A stretch of 64,000 bases of DNA from Gemmatimonadaceae bacterium. GTDB taxonomy: Bacteria > Gemmatimonadota > Gemmatimonadetes > Gemmatimonadales > Gemmatimonadaceae. The position numbers and the translations under genes are program-made. The notes beneath the pieces were generated by a model. That model saw only the letters and a list, made by a program, of their open reading frames with translations. It had not been told where the DNA came from and did no database searches. Of this stretch, positions 16,876 through 24,522 are shown one piece after another (within the stretch, counting starts at the first letter, position 1; every line of letters starts with the position of its first letter). The stretch is taken from assembly GCA_020846935.1 (NCBI GenBank), contig JADLCY010000001.1, positions 1 to 64,000 of the forward strand, in the 5' to 3' direction.

Positions 16876-17237
16876 AGCCGCCCGCTGGCGTGTGAGCGGG
16901 CCCTGCACCACACCACGAGCCACCAGGGAACCCGCGGGCTCCCGTGGACATCTCCCTCGCGTGGCGGGGCAACTCCGTCCTCACGATGTCCGGCAATCTC
17001 TTCCGCCCGGAAGAACGTGCGCGCCGTGAGGCCCGCCTGACGAGAGGCGAACTCCGACGCATTCGCACGTACTGACCGCACACGCAAGCCGCACGAACGC
17101 AATGAGTTGAGCGACCGTACACGACGCCTCGCCTGCCGGGGCGTTCGTCGTTTTCGGCGTGCTCGTCGCGTGGTCCGCGCATTGCCCTAGCACGGGGTGT
17201 CGTCGTGCGTTCGTTCGCTCCCCCTGTCCTCCCATCC
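16876..17237 (+). other. 362-base gap upstream of flgB
   Basis: No gene is supported here. The only element I see is the sigma-54-type promoter at 17171-17185; the rest is GC-rich with scattered short reading frames lacking coding character. Confidence 0.6.
17171..17185 (+). promoter_or_regulatory. sigma-54 (RpoN)-type promoter of the flgB operon
   Basis: TGGTCCGCGCATTGC fits TGGCACG-N4-TTGC with GG and GC at the required spacing. The predicted start is near 17197, about 40 bases before flgB. The neighbouring regulator has an intact GAFTGA motif. Confidence 0.65.
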
Positions 17238-17516
17238 ATGCTCTACGGCTTCTTTGGTCGCGTGTCTGCAGCGCCCCAGATGCGGGATGCGCTCGATGCG
17301 AGTGCGATGCGTCGGGATGCAATCGCCCAGCGCGTGGCCACGGCCTCGCTGCAAGGCCAGGGCGGGTTCGCGCTGCCGGAGCCCGGTGGTTCGACCGGCG
17401 TTGACCTGGAGGCGGAGATGACCGCGCTCGCCGACGAACAGATCCGGTACGAGACCACGGCCAAGCTCCTGGAGCGCACGTACTCCAAGCTGCGCCTCGC
17501 CATCCGGGAGCGCTGA
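17238..17516 (+). CDS. flgB: FlgB-like proximal rod protein, short
   Basis: A 92-residue protein at the expected flgB position. The C-terminal half (VDLEAEMTALADEQIRYETTAKLLERTYSKLRLAI) is typical FlgB, and DALDASAMRRDAIAQRVATA corresponds to the N-terminal helix. The usual NIANVNTPGYK-type motif after that helix is missing and the protein is shorter than the usual ~130 residues. It would form the cell-proximal rod with FlgC and FliE. The stop codon overlaps the flgC ATG by one base. No good Shine-Dalgarno; an upstream GTG at 17205 is an alternative start. Confidence 0.8.
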   Translation: MLYGFFGRVSAAPQMRDALDASAMRRDAIAQRVATASLQGQGGFALPEPGGSTGVDLEAEMTALADEQIRYETTAKLLERTYSKLRLAIRER

Positions 17517-18037
17517 TGTCGACGATCAAGTTGCTGCCGCTCCTGACCAACTCGATGGAGCAGGGTCCGCGCCCGCCCTTCGCCCGTCCGCTGGACATAT
17601 CCAAGAGCGGCATGTCCGTGCAGCGCCTCCGCATGGAGGTCGCGGCGAACAACATCGCGAATGTCGAGACGACGCGCACGGAGGCTGGTGGCCCTTATCG
17701 CCGACGCGTCGTGCGCCTCGAAGAGGCGATGCGCGATGGCGGCGTCCCGCAGTTCCCGCCCCTGCCCCTCGATCCGGCCAACCCGGCACCGGTCCCGAGT
17801 GGCGTCGATGGCCGCGAAGGGGTACAGGCGGTCGCCATCGAAGAGGATCCGAGCGAGGGACCGCTGGTCTACAACCCGGGCCACCCCGACGCCGACAGCG
17901 CCGGCTACGTGCGGATGCCGAACGTGCGCGTGACCGACGAGCTGGTGGACATCATGGAAGCAAAGCGCATCTACGAAGCCAATGCCACGGTGTTCCAGGC
18001 GGCCAAGCAGATGCTGCGTCGCGCGCTGGACATCTGA
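17516..18037 (+). CDS. flgC: FlgC, proximal rod protein
   Basis: A 173-residue rod protein. Residues ~27-55 (LDISKSGMSVQRLRMEVAANNIAN) carry the axial-protein motif, and the C-terminus (DELVDIMEAKRIYEANATVFQAAKQMLRRALDI) is the conserved D0 helix. About 25 extra N-terminal residues precede the usual start of the family. Rod subunit exported by the flagellar type III system. Confidence 0.94.
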   Translation: MSTIKLLPLLTNSMEQGPRPPFARPLDISKSGMSVQRLRMEVAANNIANVETTRTEAGGPYRRRVVRLEEAMRDGGVPQFPPLPLDPANPAPVPSGVDGREGVQAVAIEEDPSEGPLVYNPGHPDADSAGYVRMPNVRVTDELVDIMEAKRIYEANATVFQAAKQMLRRALDI

Positions 18038-18139
18038 GGTGGCGGGCACCTGGCGCGCGCCGAGTGGCATCGATGACGCCACCGCTGACCAGCGGTCGCG
18101 TCATCCCGAGCACGAGTCCTCAATCACGAGTCGATTGCG

Positions 18140-18475
18140 ATGAGCATCAACGGAGTTCGCGGGCCCTACGGCACGATCCCCCAACGACCGGCTGCGCCAT
18201 CCTCGGCGGGCCAGGCGGAGTCGGCGCGCGCGAAGCCGCTCGCTCGGCCCGCGCCGGCAGGCGCACCCGCGGGTCCGCAGGCTGCGCCGTCGGTCTCCGT
18301 CGCACCTCCGCCCGGCACCGACCCTGAGCTGTGGACGGTGCTCACGCCTGACGAGCGATCGTACTTCGCCAAGCTTGGCGCCATGGGCCCGCTCACCTAC
18401 GGCCGCGTACTGAGCGGCCAGATGCAGCCGCCGCAGCCCTCGGTTCGGGGCGGTCGCCTCGACGTCAAGGCCTGA
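18140..18475 (+). CDS. hypothetical protein between flgC and fliE
   Basis: A 111-residue protein, not recognised. The first ~55 residues are a Pro/Ala-rich, disordered segment; the C-terminal half has a compact conserved-looking stretch (ELWTVLTPDERSYFAKLG, then MGPLTYGR). No signal peptide or membrane helix. It ends 3 bases before fliE, so it is co-transcribed with rod genes. It could be a small exported rod or assembly factor, or a chaperone; this is contextual only. Confidence 0.6.
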   Translation: MSINGVRGPYGTIPQRPAAPSSAGQAESARAKPLARPAPAGAPAGPQAAPSVSVAPPPGTDPELWTVLTPDERSYFAKLGAMGPLTYGRVLSGQMQPPQPSVRGGRLDVKA

Positions 18476-18478
18476 GCC

Positions 18479-18820
18479 GTGAGCGACCCCATTGGAGCCG
18501 CGTCGAGACTGGGCGCCGGTGCGGCTCGGCCGCTCGGCGTCGACGGGCCGAAGACGTTCACGTTCGAGATCCTCAGGCCCGAAGGCGCGCCGAGCGCCGG
18601 CGCTGGCTCCTTTGGCGACACGATCAGTGGCTTCGTGAACCAGGTCTCCTCCCTGGAGAACGCCGCCGGTTCGCTGCGCGATCGCTACCTCGCCGGTGAG
18701 CAGGTGGAGATCCACCAGGTCACCGCCGCCGCCGAAGAAGCGGGCATCGCGCTCGACCTGATGGTCGAGCTGCGCAACAAGGTGCTCGAGGCCTACCGCA
18801 CTCTCGTCAACCTCCAGTAG
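18479..18820 (+). CDS. fliE: FliE, MS-ring/rod adaptor
   Basis: A 113-residue protein with GTG start. The C-terminal two thirds (GFVNQVSSLENAAGSLRDRY, VTAAAEEAGIALDLMVELRNKVLEAYRTLVNLQ) match FliE, which links the FliF ring to the rod and is the first exported substrate. The N-terminus is Gly/Ala-rich. Followed by fliF after 18 bases. Confidence 0.9.
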   Translation: MSDPIGAASRLGAGAARPLGVDGPKTFTFEILRPEGAPSAGAGSFGDTISGFVNQVSSLENAAGSLRDRYLAGEQVEIHQVTAAAEEAGIALDLMVELRNKVLEAYRTLVNLQ

Positions 18821-18838
18821 CCCAGGACCCGTCCGTTC

Positions 18839-20407
18839 ATGTTCGAGTCGTTGAATCCGCTGTTCGATCGCCTTGGCGGCGTCCGTCGCGCGATGACGCT
18901 GGGCGTCGGCGTCCTGGCCATCGGCCTGATCGTCGTCGTGTCGCGCTGGGCGACGCGCCCGGCGCTGGTGCCGGTGGTGGCCGGCGTTCCCCTCGAGCAG
19001 GTGGACGGCGTGACTCGGCGTCTCACACAGGAAGGCGTCACGTGGGAACTGGGCCGCGGCGGCACCGACGTCATGGTCAAGGAGATCGACCTCGCGCGCG
19101 CGCGCGTCGCGCTGGCCAAAGACGGCATGCCGTCGGCGGGCCGCCCCGGCATGGAGATCTTCGACAAGCCGGCCTACGCGATGACCGATTTCACGCAGCG
19201 CATCAACTATCGTCGCGCGCTCGAGGGTGAACTGGAGCGCACGATCGGCCAGATGCGCGGCATCGCCGGGGCGCAGGTTCACCTGGCCATCCACGAGACC
19301 TCGACGTTCCGACGGAGCGACACGCCGTCCGAAGCGAGCGTGGTGCTTCGCCTGCGGAGCAACGAGGAACCCTCGCCGGACGTCGTGCGCGGTATCGCGC
19401 AGATGGTGGCGTCGAGCGTGGACGGCCTCGACGCCGAACACGTGACGGTGAATGACGATGCGGGTCGCCTGTTGTCGCGGCCCGTCGATGCCTCCGCCAC
19501 GGGGCTGTCGAGCCGCCAGCTGGAACTGCAGCGGGAGATCGAGGAGCACTTTCGCACGAAGGCCGCCGAGATGGTGAATCAGGTCGTCGGCACCGGCAAC
19601 GGCAAGGTGGCCGTGACGGCCTCCGTGAACTTCGATCGCCTGGAGCGGACCACGCAGACCGTGGACCCCGAACGCCAGGTGACGGCGACGGAACAGAAGG
19701 CCGAAATCGTGCCGGGTGCGCAGGGTGGTGCGGGCTCGACCAACCAGGCGATCCAGTATGAAAACAGTCGCAGCACGGAATCGTTTGCCCAGGCGGTGGG
19801 CAGCGTGCAGCGCCTCAACGTGTCCGTGCTCGTGAATGACCGGCTGATCGGGACCGGAGACTCGGCGCGCTCGGAGCCACGCAGCGTGGCCGAGCTGGCC
19901 CGCCTCGACACGCTGGTTCGCAGCGCCGTGGGATACGACTCCACGCGCGGCGATCGGATCACCGTGGTCTCCGTACCGTTCGCGCGCCCTGAAGTGGTCG
20001 CCGAGCCCGCACCGCCGGCGCCGACGCTCATCGAGCGTGTCCAGGTGAATCAGGGACTGATTCTGAACTCCGGTGCGCTGGTGTTTGCGTTCGTCATCGG
20101 CTTCATGGCGCTGCGGTCGATGCGTGCGCCGGCCAACGCGACCGCGCTCGCGGCAGCAACTGGCGCCGCCGCCCTGCCCACGGGCGCCGGGTACGCGCCC
20201 GCGGCGATCGCGGCACCGGAGCGGTTCGACTACGCGGCCCTGCCCAGCGGGCCTGAGGTCCACGACGGCCCGCGCAGCATGACGATGACTCCCGAGCTTG
20301 CCGCCCTGCAGGCCAATCAGGAGACGAAGCATCGCGTCGCGACGACCGTCGATCAGCAACCCGAGGTGGCAGCGAAGCTGATCCGCGCGTGGATGAAGGA
20401 GGCCTGA
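18839..20407 (+). CDS. fliF: FliF, MS-ring protein
   Basis: A 522-residue inner-membrane ring protein. First membrane helix at ~17-38 (MTLGVGVLAIGLIVVVSRWA), the YscJ/FliF ring-building domain up to ~200, the beta-collar region, the second membrane helix at ~400-420 (NSGALVFAFVIGFMALRSM), and the C-terminal FliG-binding tail PEVAAKLIRAWMKE. It is the platform on which switch and export gate assemble. Starts the membrane part of the operon. Confidence 0.96.
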   Translation: MFESLNPLFDRLGGVRRAMTLGVGVLAIGLIVVVSRWATRPALVPVVAGVPLEQVDGVTRRLTQEGVTWELGRGGTDVMVKEIDLARARVALAKDGMPSAGRPGMEIFDKPAYAMTDFTQRINYRRALEGELERTIGQMRGIAGAQVHLAIHETSTFRRSDTPSEASVVLRLRSNEEPSPDVVRGIAQMVASSVDGLDAEHVTVNDDAGRLLSRPVDASATGLSSRQLELQREIEEHFRTKAAEMVNQVVGTGNGKVAVTASVNFDRLERTTQTVDPERQVTATEQKAEIVPGAQGGAGSTNQAIQYENSRSTESFAQAVGSVQRLNVSVLVNDRLIGTGDSARSEPRSVAELARLDTLVRSAVGYDSTRGDRITVVSVPFARPEVVAEPAPPAPTLIERVQVNQGLILNSGALVFAFVIGFMALRSMRAPANATALAAATGAAALPTGAGYAPAAIAAPERFDYAALPSGPEVHDGPRSMTMTPELAALQANQETKHRVATTVDQQPEVAAKLIRAWMKEA

Positions 20408-20408
20408 G

Positions 20409-21458
20409 GTGGGAACCGCGTTAGCCCCCCGCAGCACGGGGATCGACGTCAACGATCCGGGCACCATGGCCGGCCGCCACAAAGCGGCCATCCTCTGCCT
20501 GGCGCTTGGCACGGACACGGCCGCCAAGATCACGCAGAAGCTCACGCCGGACGAGGTGGACGCGCTGTCGTTCGAGATCGCGCGCGTGGAACAGATCTCG
20601 CCCGACGTCGTCGACGCGGTGCTGGACGAGTGGCTGACGCGCATTCGCGTAGCCGATTCGCTGGCCTCGGGCGGCATCGACGCCGCGCGCGAGATCCTCG
20701 AGAAGGCGTTCGGCTCGCGCAAGGCGACGCAGGTGCTGGAGCGCATCCAGGGCCAGCTGCAGAACACGATCGGGCTCCATCGCTTGCGCAACGCCGACGC
20801 GCAGCAGCTCGGTCAGATGCTGGCCGGCGAGCACCCGCAGACGATCGCGCTGATCCTCTCGCACCTGGAGCCGCAACACACGGCGAACATCCTCAAGGAG
20901 ATCGACACGACCATCGGGTCGGAGGTCGTGTTCCGGATGGCGCGCATGGAGAAGGTCTCGCCCGAGCTGATCATGCTGATCGAGCGGACGCTCAGCGCGG
21001 ACGCCGACCTGACGAACACCGCGGGCATGAGTGCCTCGGGCGGACCGGCCGCCGTGGCCTCGGTGCTCAACTACGTTGCCGCCTCGCTGGAGAAGGTGCT
21101 GCTCGACGGCGTCGCGACGGTGGACCAGGCGCTCTGCGACCAGATCAAGAACCTGATGTTCGTGTTCGAGGATCTGAGCGGGCTCGATAGCCGCGCGCTG
21201 CAGCGCCTGCTGCGCGACGTGGACTCGAAGGAGCTCGCGCTCGCCCTCAAGGCCGCGAGCGTGGATCTCAAGGGCAAGATCACCGGGGCCATGTCGCAGC
21301 GCGCCGTGCAGGCGCTGAACGACGAGATGGAGATGATGGGCCCGGTGCGCATGAAGGACGTGGAGTCGGCCCAGGCGAACATCGTCGCGATGGTGCGCAA
21401 GCTCGAGGAAGCCGGCGAGATCGTGCTGAGTGCCGGAGACGACGATGTGGTGCTCTGA
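20409..21458 (+). CDS. fliG: FliG, motor switch/torque protein
   Basis: A 349-residue switch protein. FliF-binding N-domain (HKAAILCLALGTDTAAKI), middle domain with the EHPQT motif (LAGEHPQTIALILSHL), and the charged torque helix near the C-terminus (DLKGKITGAMSQRAVQALNDEMEMMG) that meets MotA. GTG start 1 base after the fliF stop; an ATG at 20466 (MAGRHKAA) would remove 19 residues and also gives a normal FliG N-terminus. Confidence 0.96.
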   Translation: MGTALAPRSTGIDVNDPGTMAGRHKAAILCLALGTDTAAKITQKLTPDEVDALSFEIARVEQISPDVVDAVLDEWLTRIRVADSLASGGIDAAREILEKAFGSRKATQVLERIQGQLQNTIGLHRLRNADAQQLGQMLAGEHPQTIALILSHLEPQHTANILKEIDTTIGSEVVFRMARMEKVSPELIMLIERTLSADADLTNTAGMSASGGPAAVASVLNYVAASLEKVLLDGVATVDQALCDQIKNLMFVFEDLSGLDSRALQRLLRDVDSKELALALKAASVDLKGKITGAMSQRAVQALNDEMEMMGPVRMKDVESAQANIVAMVRKLEEAGEIVLSAGDDDVVL

Positions 21459-21459
21459 C

Positions 21460-22098
21460 ATGACGCTTCCTTCGCGCCCTGTTCCGCCGACTCCGGTGCC
21501 CGCGTCATGGGCACTGGAGGAGCTCGACCCCGAGGCCGCCGCATCGGTCGTGTTCCGCGAGTCGTCAGGCGTGCCGAGCCTCGATATCGACGCCATCACA
21601 CGCGAGGCCTACGAACGTGGGCTCGAGGACGGCCGCCGAGCGGGCGCCGCGGCGGAGGGTCAGCGGCTGCAGCCCACGCTGCAGGCGCTCGATCGCGCGC
21701 TCGCCTCGCTGCGGGACGAATCCGACAAGTGGATCGCCAACGCGCAGGAGAACGTCAGTGCGATCGCGATCGCGGTGGCGCGACAGGTGATTGGCCACGA
21801 GGTACAGGCCGACGCACTCACGATCGACGCACTCGTCAGGCAGGCGCTTGCCGAGTTTCCGCTGGAGCACGCGGTGGTCGTGCGGCTGCACCCGGCCGAC
21901 CTCACGATGATCACCGCGGCGCGCGTCGGCACCGGCATGAACGCCCCTTCGATGGAACGCACCGAGGTACAGTGGCTTCCAGACCCGCGCGTGACGCGAG
22001 GCGGGTGCGTGGTCGAGGGCCGCGACCGGATCGTGGACGGCCGCGTCGACATGGCGCTCGAGCGCCTCTACCGCCGCCTGACGCTGACCGATGCCTGA
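21460..22098 (+). CDS. fliH: FliH, export ATPase regulator
   Basis: A 212-residue protein: Pro-rich N-terminus, coiled middle (EAYERGLEDGRRAGAAAEGQ, with the small-residue periodicity of FliH), and a C-terminal domain (AIAVARQVIGHEV, then EFPLEHAVVVRLHPADL, and GGCVVEGRDRIVDGRVDMALERL) shared with V-type ATPase subunit E. It brings FliI to FlhA and the C-ring. The ATG just after the fliG stop was preferred. Its end overlaps fliI by 8 bases. Confidence 0.92.
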   Translation: MTLPSRPVPPTPVPASWALEELDPEAAASVVFRESSGVPSLDIDAITREAYERGLEDGRRAGAAAEGQRLQPTLQALDRALASLRDESDKWIANAQENVSAIAIAVARQVIGHEVQADALTIDALVRQALAEFPLEHAVVVRLHPADLTMITAARVGTGMNAPSMERTEVQWLPDPRVTRGGCVVEGRDRIVDGRVDMALERLYRRLTLTDA

Positions 22099-23422
22099 GA
22101 CCCTGATCGAGCGCCTCGCCGGCACGCCGCGGTTTGCCAGCTATGGCCGGGTGACGCGGGTGGTCGGACTCGTGATCGAGGCCGTTGGCCTCGACGTCGG
22201 CGTCGGCGAGCTGTGCCGCATCAGCAGCCTCACCTCGGATCATTCGGTGCTCGCCGAAGTCGTGGGTTTCCACGAGCGGGGCGTGCTGCTCATGCCGCTG
22301 GGCGACCTCTCCGGCCTGCACCCGGGCAGCAGCGTGCTGCCCCTGGGTCGCAGCTTTGGTGTGGACGTCGGCCCGGACATGCTCGGCCGCGTCCTCAACG
22401 GCCTTGGTCACCCGATCGATGGCAAGGGCAAACTCGAGACCCGGGAGCGCGTGCCGCTCGCGGGCGAGCCGCCGCACCCGCTCGAACGCCAGACCATCGA
22501 TGCACCGCTGACCACGAGCGTGCGCGCGATCGACGGGCTGTTGACGCTCGGGCGCGGTCAGCGCGTCGGCATCTTCGCCGGATCCGGCGTCGGCAAGTCG
22601 ACGCTGCTCGGCATGATCGCCCGCCAGGCCACGGCGGACGTGAACGTGATCGCTCTGCTCGGCGAGCGGGGCCGCGAGGTGCGCGAGTTCATCGATCACG
22701 CGCTGGGGCCCGAAGGCCTCGCCCGCACCGTTCTCATCGTGGCAACGGGGGATCAGGCCGCGCTGGTGCGCGCTCGCGGCGCGCTCGTCGCCACCTCGAT
22801 CGCCGAGTACTTCCGCGATCAGGGCAAGCAGGTGCTCCTGATGGTCGACTCGATCACGCGTGTGGCGATGGCCTGGCGCGAGATCGGCCTCGCCGTCGGT
22901 GAGCCACCCACGACGAAGGGCTACCCGCCGTCGGTGTTCGCCAATCTTCCGCGGCTCCTCGAGCGCGCGGGCAACGGATCAAAGGGCGGCATCACCGGCA
23001 TCTATACGGTGCTGGTGGACGGCGACGACTTCAACGAACCCGTCGCCGACGCGTCGCGCTCCATCCTGGACGGCCACATCGTGCTCACGCGACGCCTGGC
23101 GAGCGCGGGCCACTTTCCCGCCATCGACATCCTGGAGAGCAAGAGCCGCGTGCGCGACCAGATCATCGACGAGCCGCAGCGGCAGTCGGCGGGCACGCTC
23201 ATGCGGCTCGAGGCCGCGTACCGCGAGAAGGAGGACCTCATTCTCGTCGGCGCATACCAGAAGGGCAGCGATCCCATGGTCGACCAGGCCATGCGGTCGC
23301 GCGAGCGTTCGCTCGCGTTCCTTCAGCAGCGTCCCGACGAAGTCACCGGCTTCCGGGAGACTCGGCAGTCGCTCCTCACCATGTTTCCGCCGCGCACGGA
23401 CAGCGGCACACAGGCGGCCTGA
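22091..23422 (+). CDS. fliI: FliI, flagellar export ATPase
   Basis: A 443-residue ATPase of the F1-beta type. Walker A GIFAGSGVGKST with K169, the conserved LLGERGREVREFIDHALG, Walker B VLLMVDSITRVAMAWREIGLA, and GEPPTTKGYPPSVFANLPRL as in all flagellar and type III ATPases. It hexamerises below FlhA and unloads chaperone-substrate complexes. Sits between fliH and fliJ, with short overlaps on both sides. Confidence 0.97.
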   Translation: MPETLIERLAGTPRFASYGRVTRVVGLVIEAVGLDVGVGELCRISSLTSDHSVLAEVVGFHERGVLLMPLGDLSGLHPGSSVLPLGRSFGVDVGPDMLGRVLNGLGHPIDGKGKLETRERVPLAGEPPHPLERQTIDAPLTTSVRAIDGLLTLGRGQRVGIFAGSGVGKSTLLGMIARQATADVNVIALLGERGREVREFIDHALGPEGLARTVLIVATGDQAALVRARGALVATSIAEYFRDQGKQVLLMVDSITRVAMAWREIGLAVGEPPTTKGYPPSVFANLPRLLERAGNGSKGGITGIYTVLVDGDDFNEPVADASRSILDGHIVLTRRLASAGHFPAIDILESKSRVRDQIIDEPQRQSAGTLMRLEAAYREKEDLILVGAYQKGSDPMVDQAMRSRERSLAFLQQRPDEVTGFRETRQSLLTMFPPRTDSGTQAA

Positions 23423-23886
23423 TGTTCAAGTTCCCGTTGCAGCGCCTGCTCGCGCTCAAGGCCCGAAAGGAACAGGAGATGGCGCGCCAGCTCGCCGTCG
23501 CCCGCCTCGAGGTGCGTGTCGAAGAGGAGCGGCGCGATGCCCTGGCCAACCTGCAGAATGCCGGTACGGAGCAGGTGGCCGCCGGCACGGAGTCGGCGCT
23601 GTCGGTCGGTGAGTTGGTGAACATGCGGCATGCCCTTGCGCAGGTGGAGGAACACCTGGCCGTCGCCGAGGAGCGGACCGACGCCGCACGCCAGGTGGAG
23701 GCGGAGAAGAACCAGGCCCTCTCCAGTGCTGTGCAGGACCGCCAGATGCTCGATCGCCTGCGCGACCGCCGGCTCGAACAGCACAAGGCCGCTGAATCAC
23801 AGGGGGACCGCGCCGCGATGGACGCCATTGGCCTGACGCGCTTCAACGCCACGCGCTCCGGTGAACACCAGACCACCAACGAATAG
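23422..23886 (+). CDS. fliJ: FliJ, export apparatus stalk protein
   Basis: A 154-residue protein predicted to be a two-helix coiled coil. The start MFKFPLQRLLALKARKEQEM is typical of FliJ, as is the late LDRLRDRRLEQHK. FliJ sits in the FliI hexamer like the gamma subunit of F1 and contacts FlhA. Its first base is the last base of the fliI stop codon. Confidence 0.92.
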   Translation: MFKFPLQRLLALKARKEQEMARQLAVARLEVRVEEERRDALANLQNAGTEQVAAGTESALSVGELVNMRHALAQVEEHLAVAEERTDAARQVEAEKNQALSSAVQDRQMLDRLRDRRLEQHKAAESQGDRAAMDAIGLTRFNATRSGEHQTTNE

Positions 23887-23889
23887 CCC

Positions 23890-24522
23890 ATGATCAAGCT
23901 CATCATCTTTGCCGTCCTCGGTCTGGCTGTCGGTCTCGGCGGCGGCGCCGCGGCGTCGGTCATGAAGGCGCGCAAGGCGTTCGGTGCATGGGAGGCCGCC
24001 CGCGCACAAGTCGTCGCCGACTCCATCCTGAAGGCCGCCGAACACGAGGCGAGCGATGTCGTCGTCACCGCGGGTCACGGTGACTCTGCAGCGACGGACA
24101 GCGCGGGCTCTCACGCGGCAGCGCCGGCGCCTTCACCAGCGCCTGAGCCATCCTCAAAGACGAAGCACGCCGCTCCGTCCGCGCCGGCGTCGCATGCACC
24201 CGAGCCCTCGGCCAGGACTCCGACCTCCAAGGCCGTCGAGACGGTGGTCTCCGGTGGCGCGACCGCGCGTCCAAAGCCGATTCCCGTTCCCCCAGGGCCC
24301 GTCGACGTTGCTGCGAACGTGTTGACCGAGAAGGTGTCGCGGATCTTTGGTGCGATGCCGGCCAAGGACGCAGCGCGGGTCCTCGAACAACTCGAAGACG
24401 CCGACGTGAAGGCGATTCTCACCGGACTCTCGGACAAGCAGGCGGCAGGCATCATGCAGCACCTGCCAGCCAACCGGGCGGCCGCGATCAGCAAGCTCGT
24501 CCTGCGCGGAGGTGCCAGGTGA
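23890..24522 (+). CDS. MotE-like / MgtE N-domain protein
   Basis: A 210-residue membrane-anchored protein: one N-terminal membrane helix ([21 protein letters not shown]), a long Ala/Pro/Ser-rich linker (~60-135), and a C-terminal MgtE intracellular-type domain (VSRIFGAMPAKDAARVLEQL, then SDKQAAGIMQHLPANRAAAISKL). Proteins with this plan lie between fliJ and fliK in many bacteria; in alphaproteobacteria the equivalent MotE acts as a chaperone of the periplasmic motor protein MotC. Here the domain would face the periplasm if the N-terminus is inside. The exact role is inferred. Confidence 0.8.
   Translation: MIKLIIFAVLGLAVGLGGGAAASVMKARKAFGAWEAARAQVVADSILKAAEHEASDVVVTAGHGDSAATDSAGSHAAAPAPSPAPEPSSKTKHAAPSAPASHAPEPSARTPTSKAVETVVSGGATARPKPIPVPPGPVDVAANVLTEKVSRIFGAMPAKDAARVLEQLEDADVKAILTGLSDKQAAGIMQHLPANRAAAISKLVLRGGAR

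Noticed and set aside
18101-20791. Minus-strand reading frame of 896 codons
   Set aside because: Antisense to fliE, fliF and fliG; long open frames opposite genes are common at this GC content and the translation is His/Arg/Gly-rich without domains.
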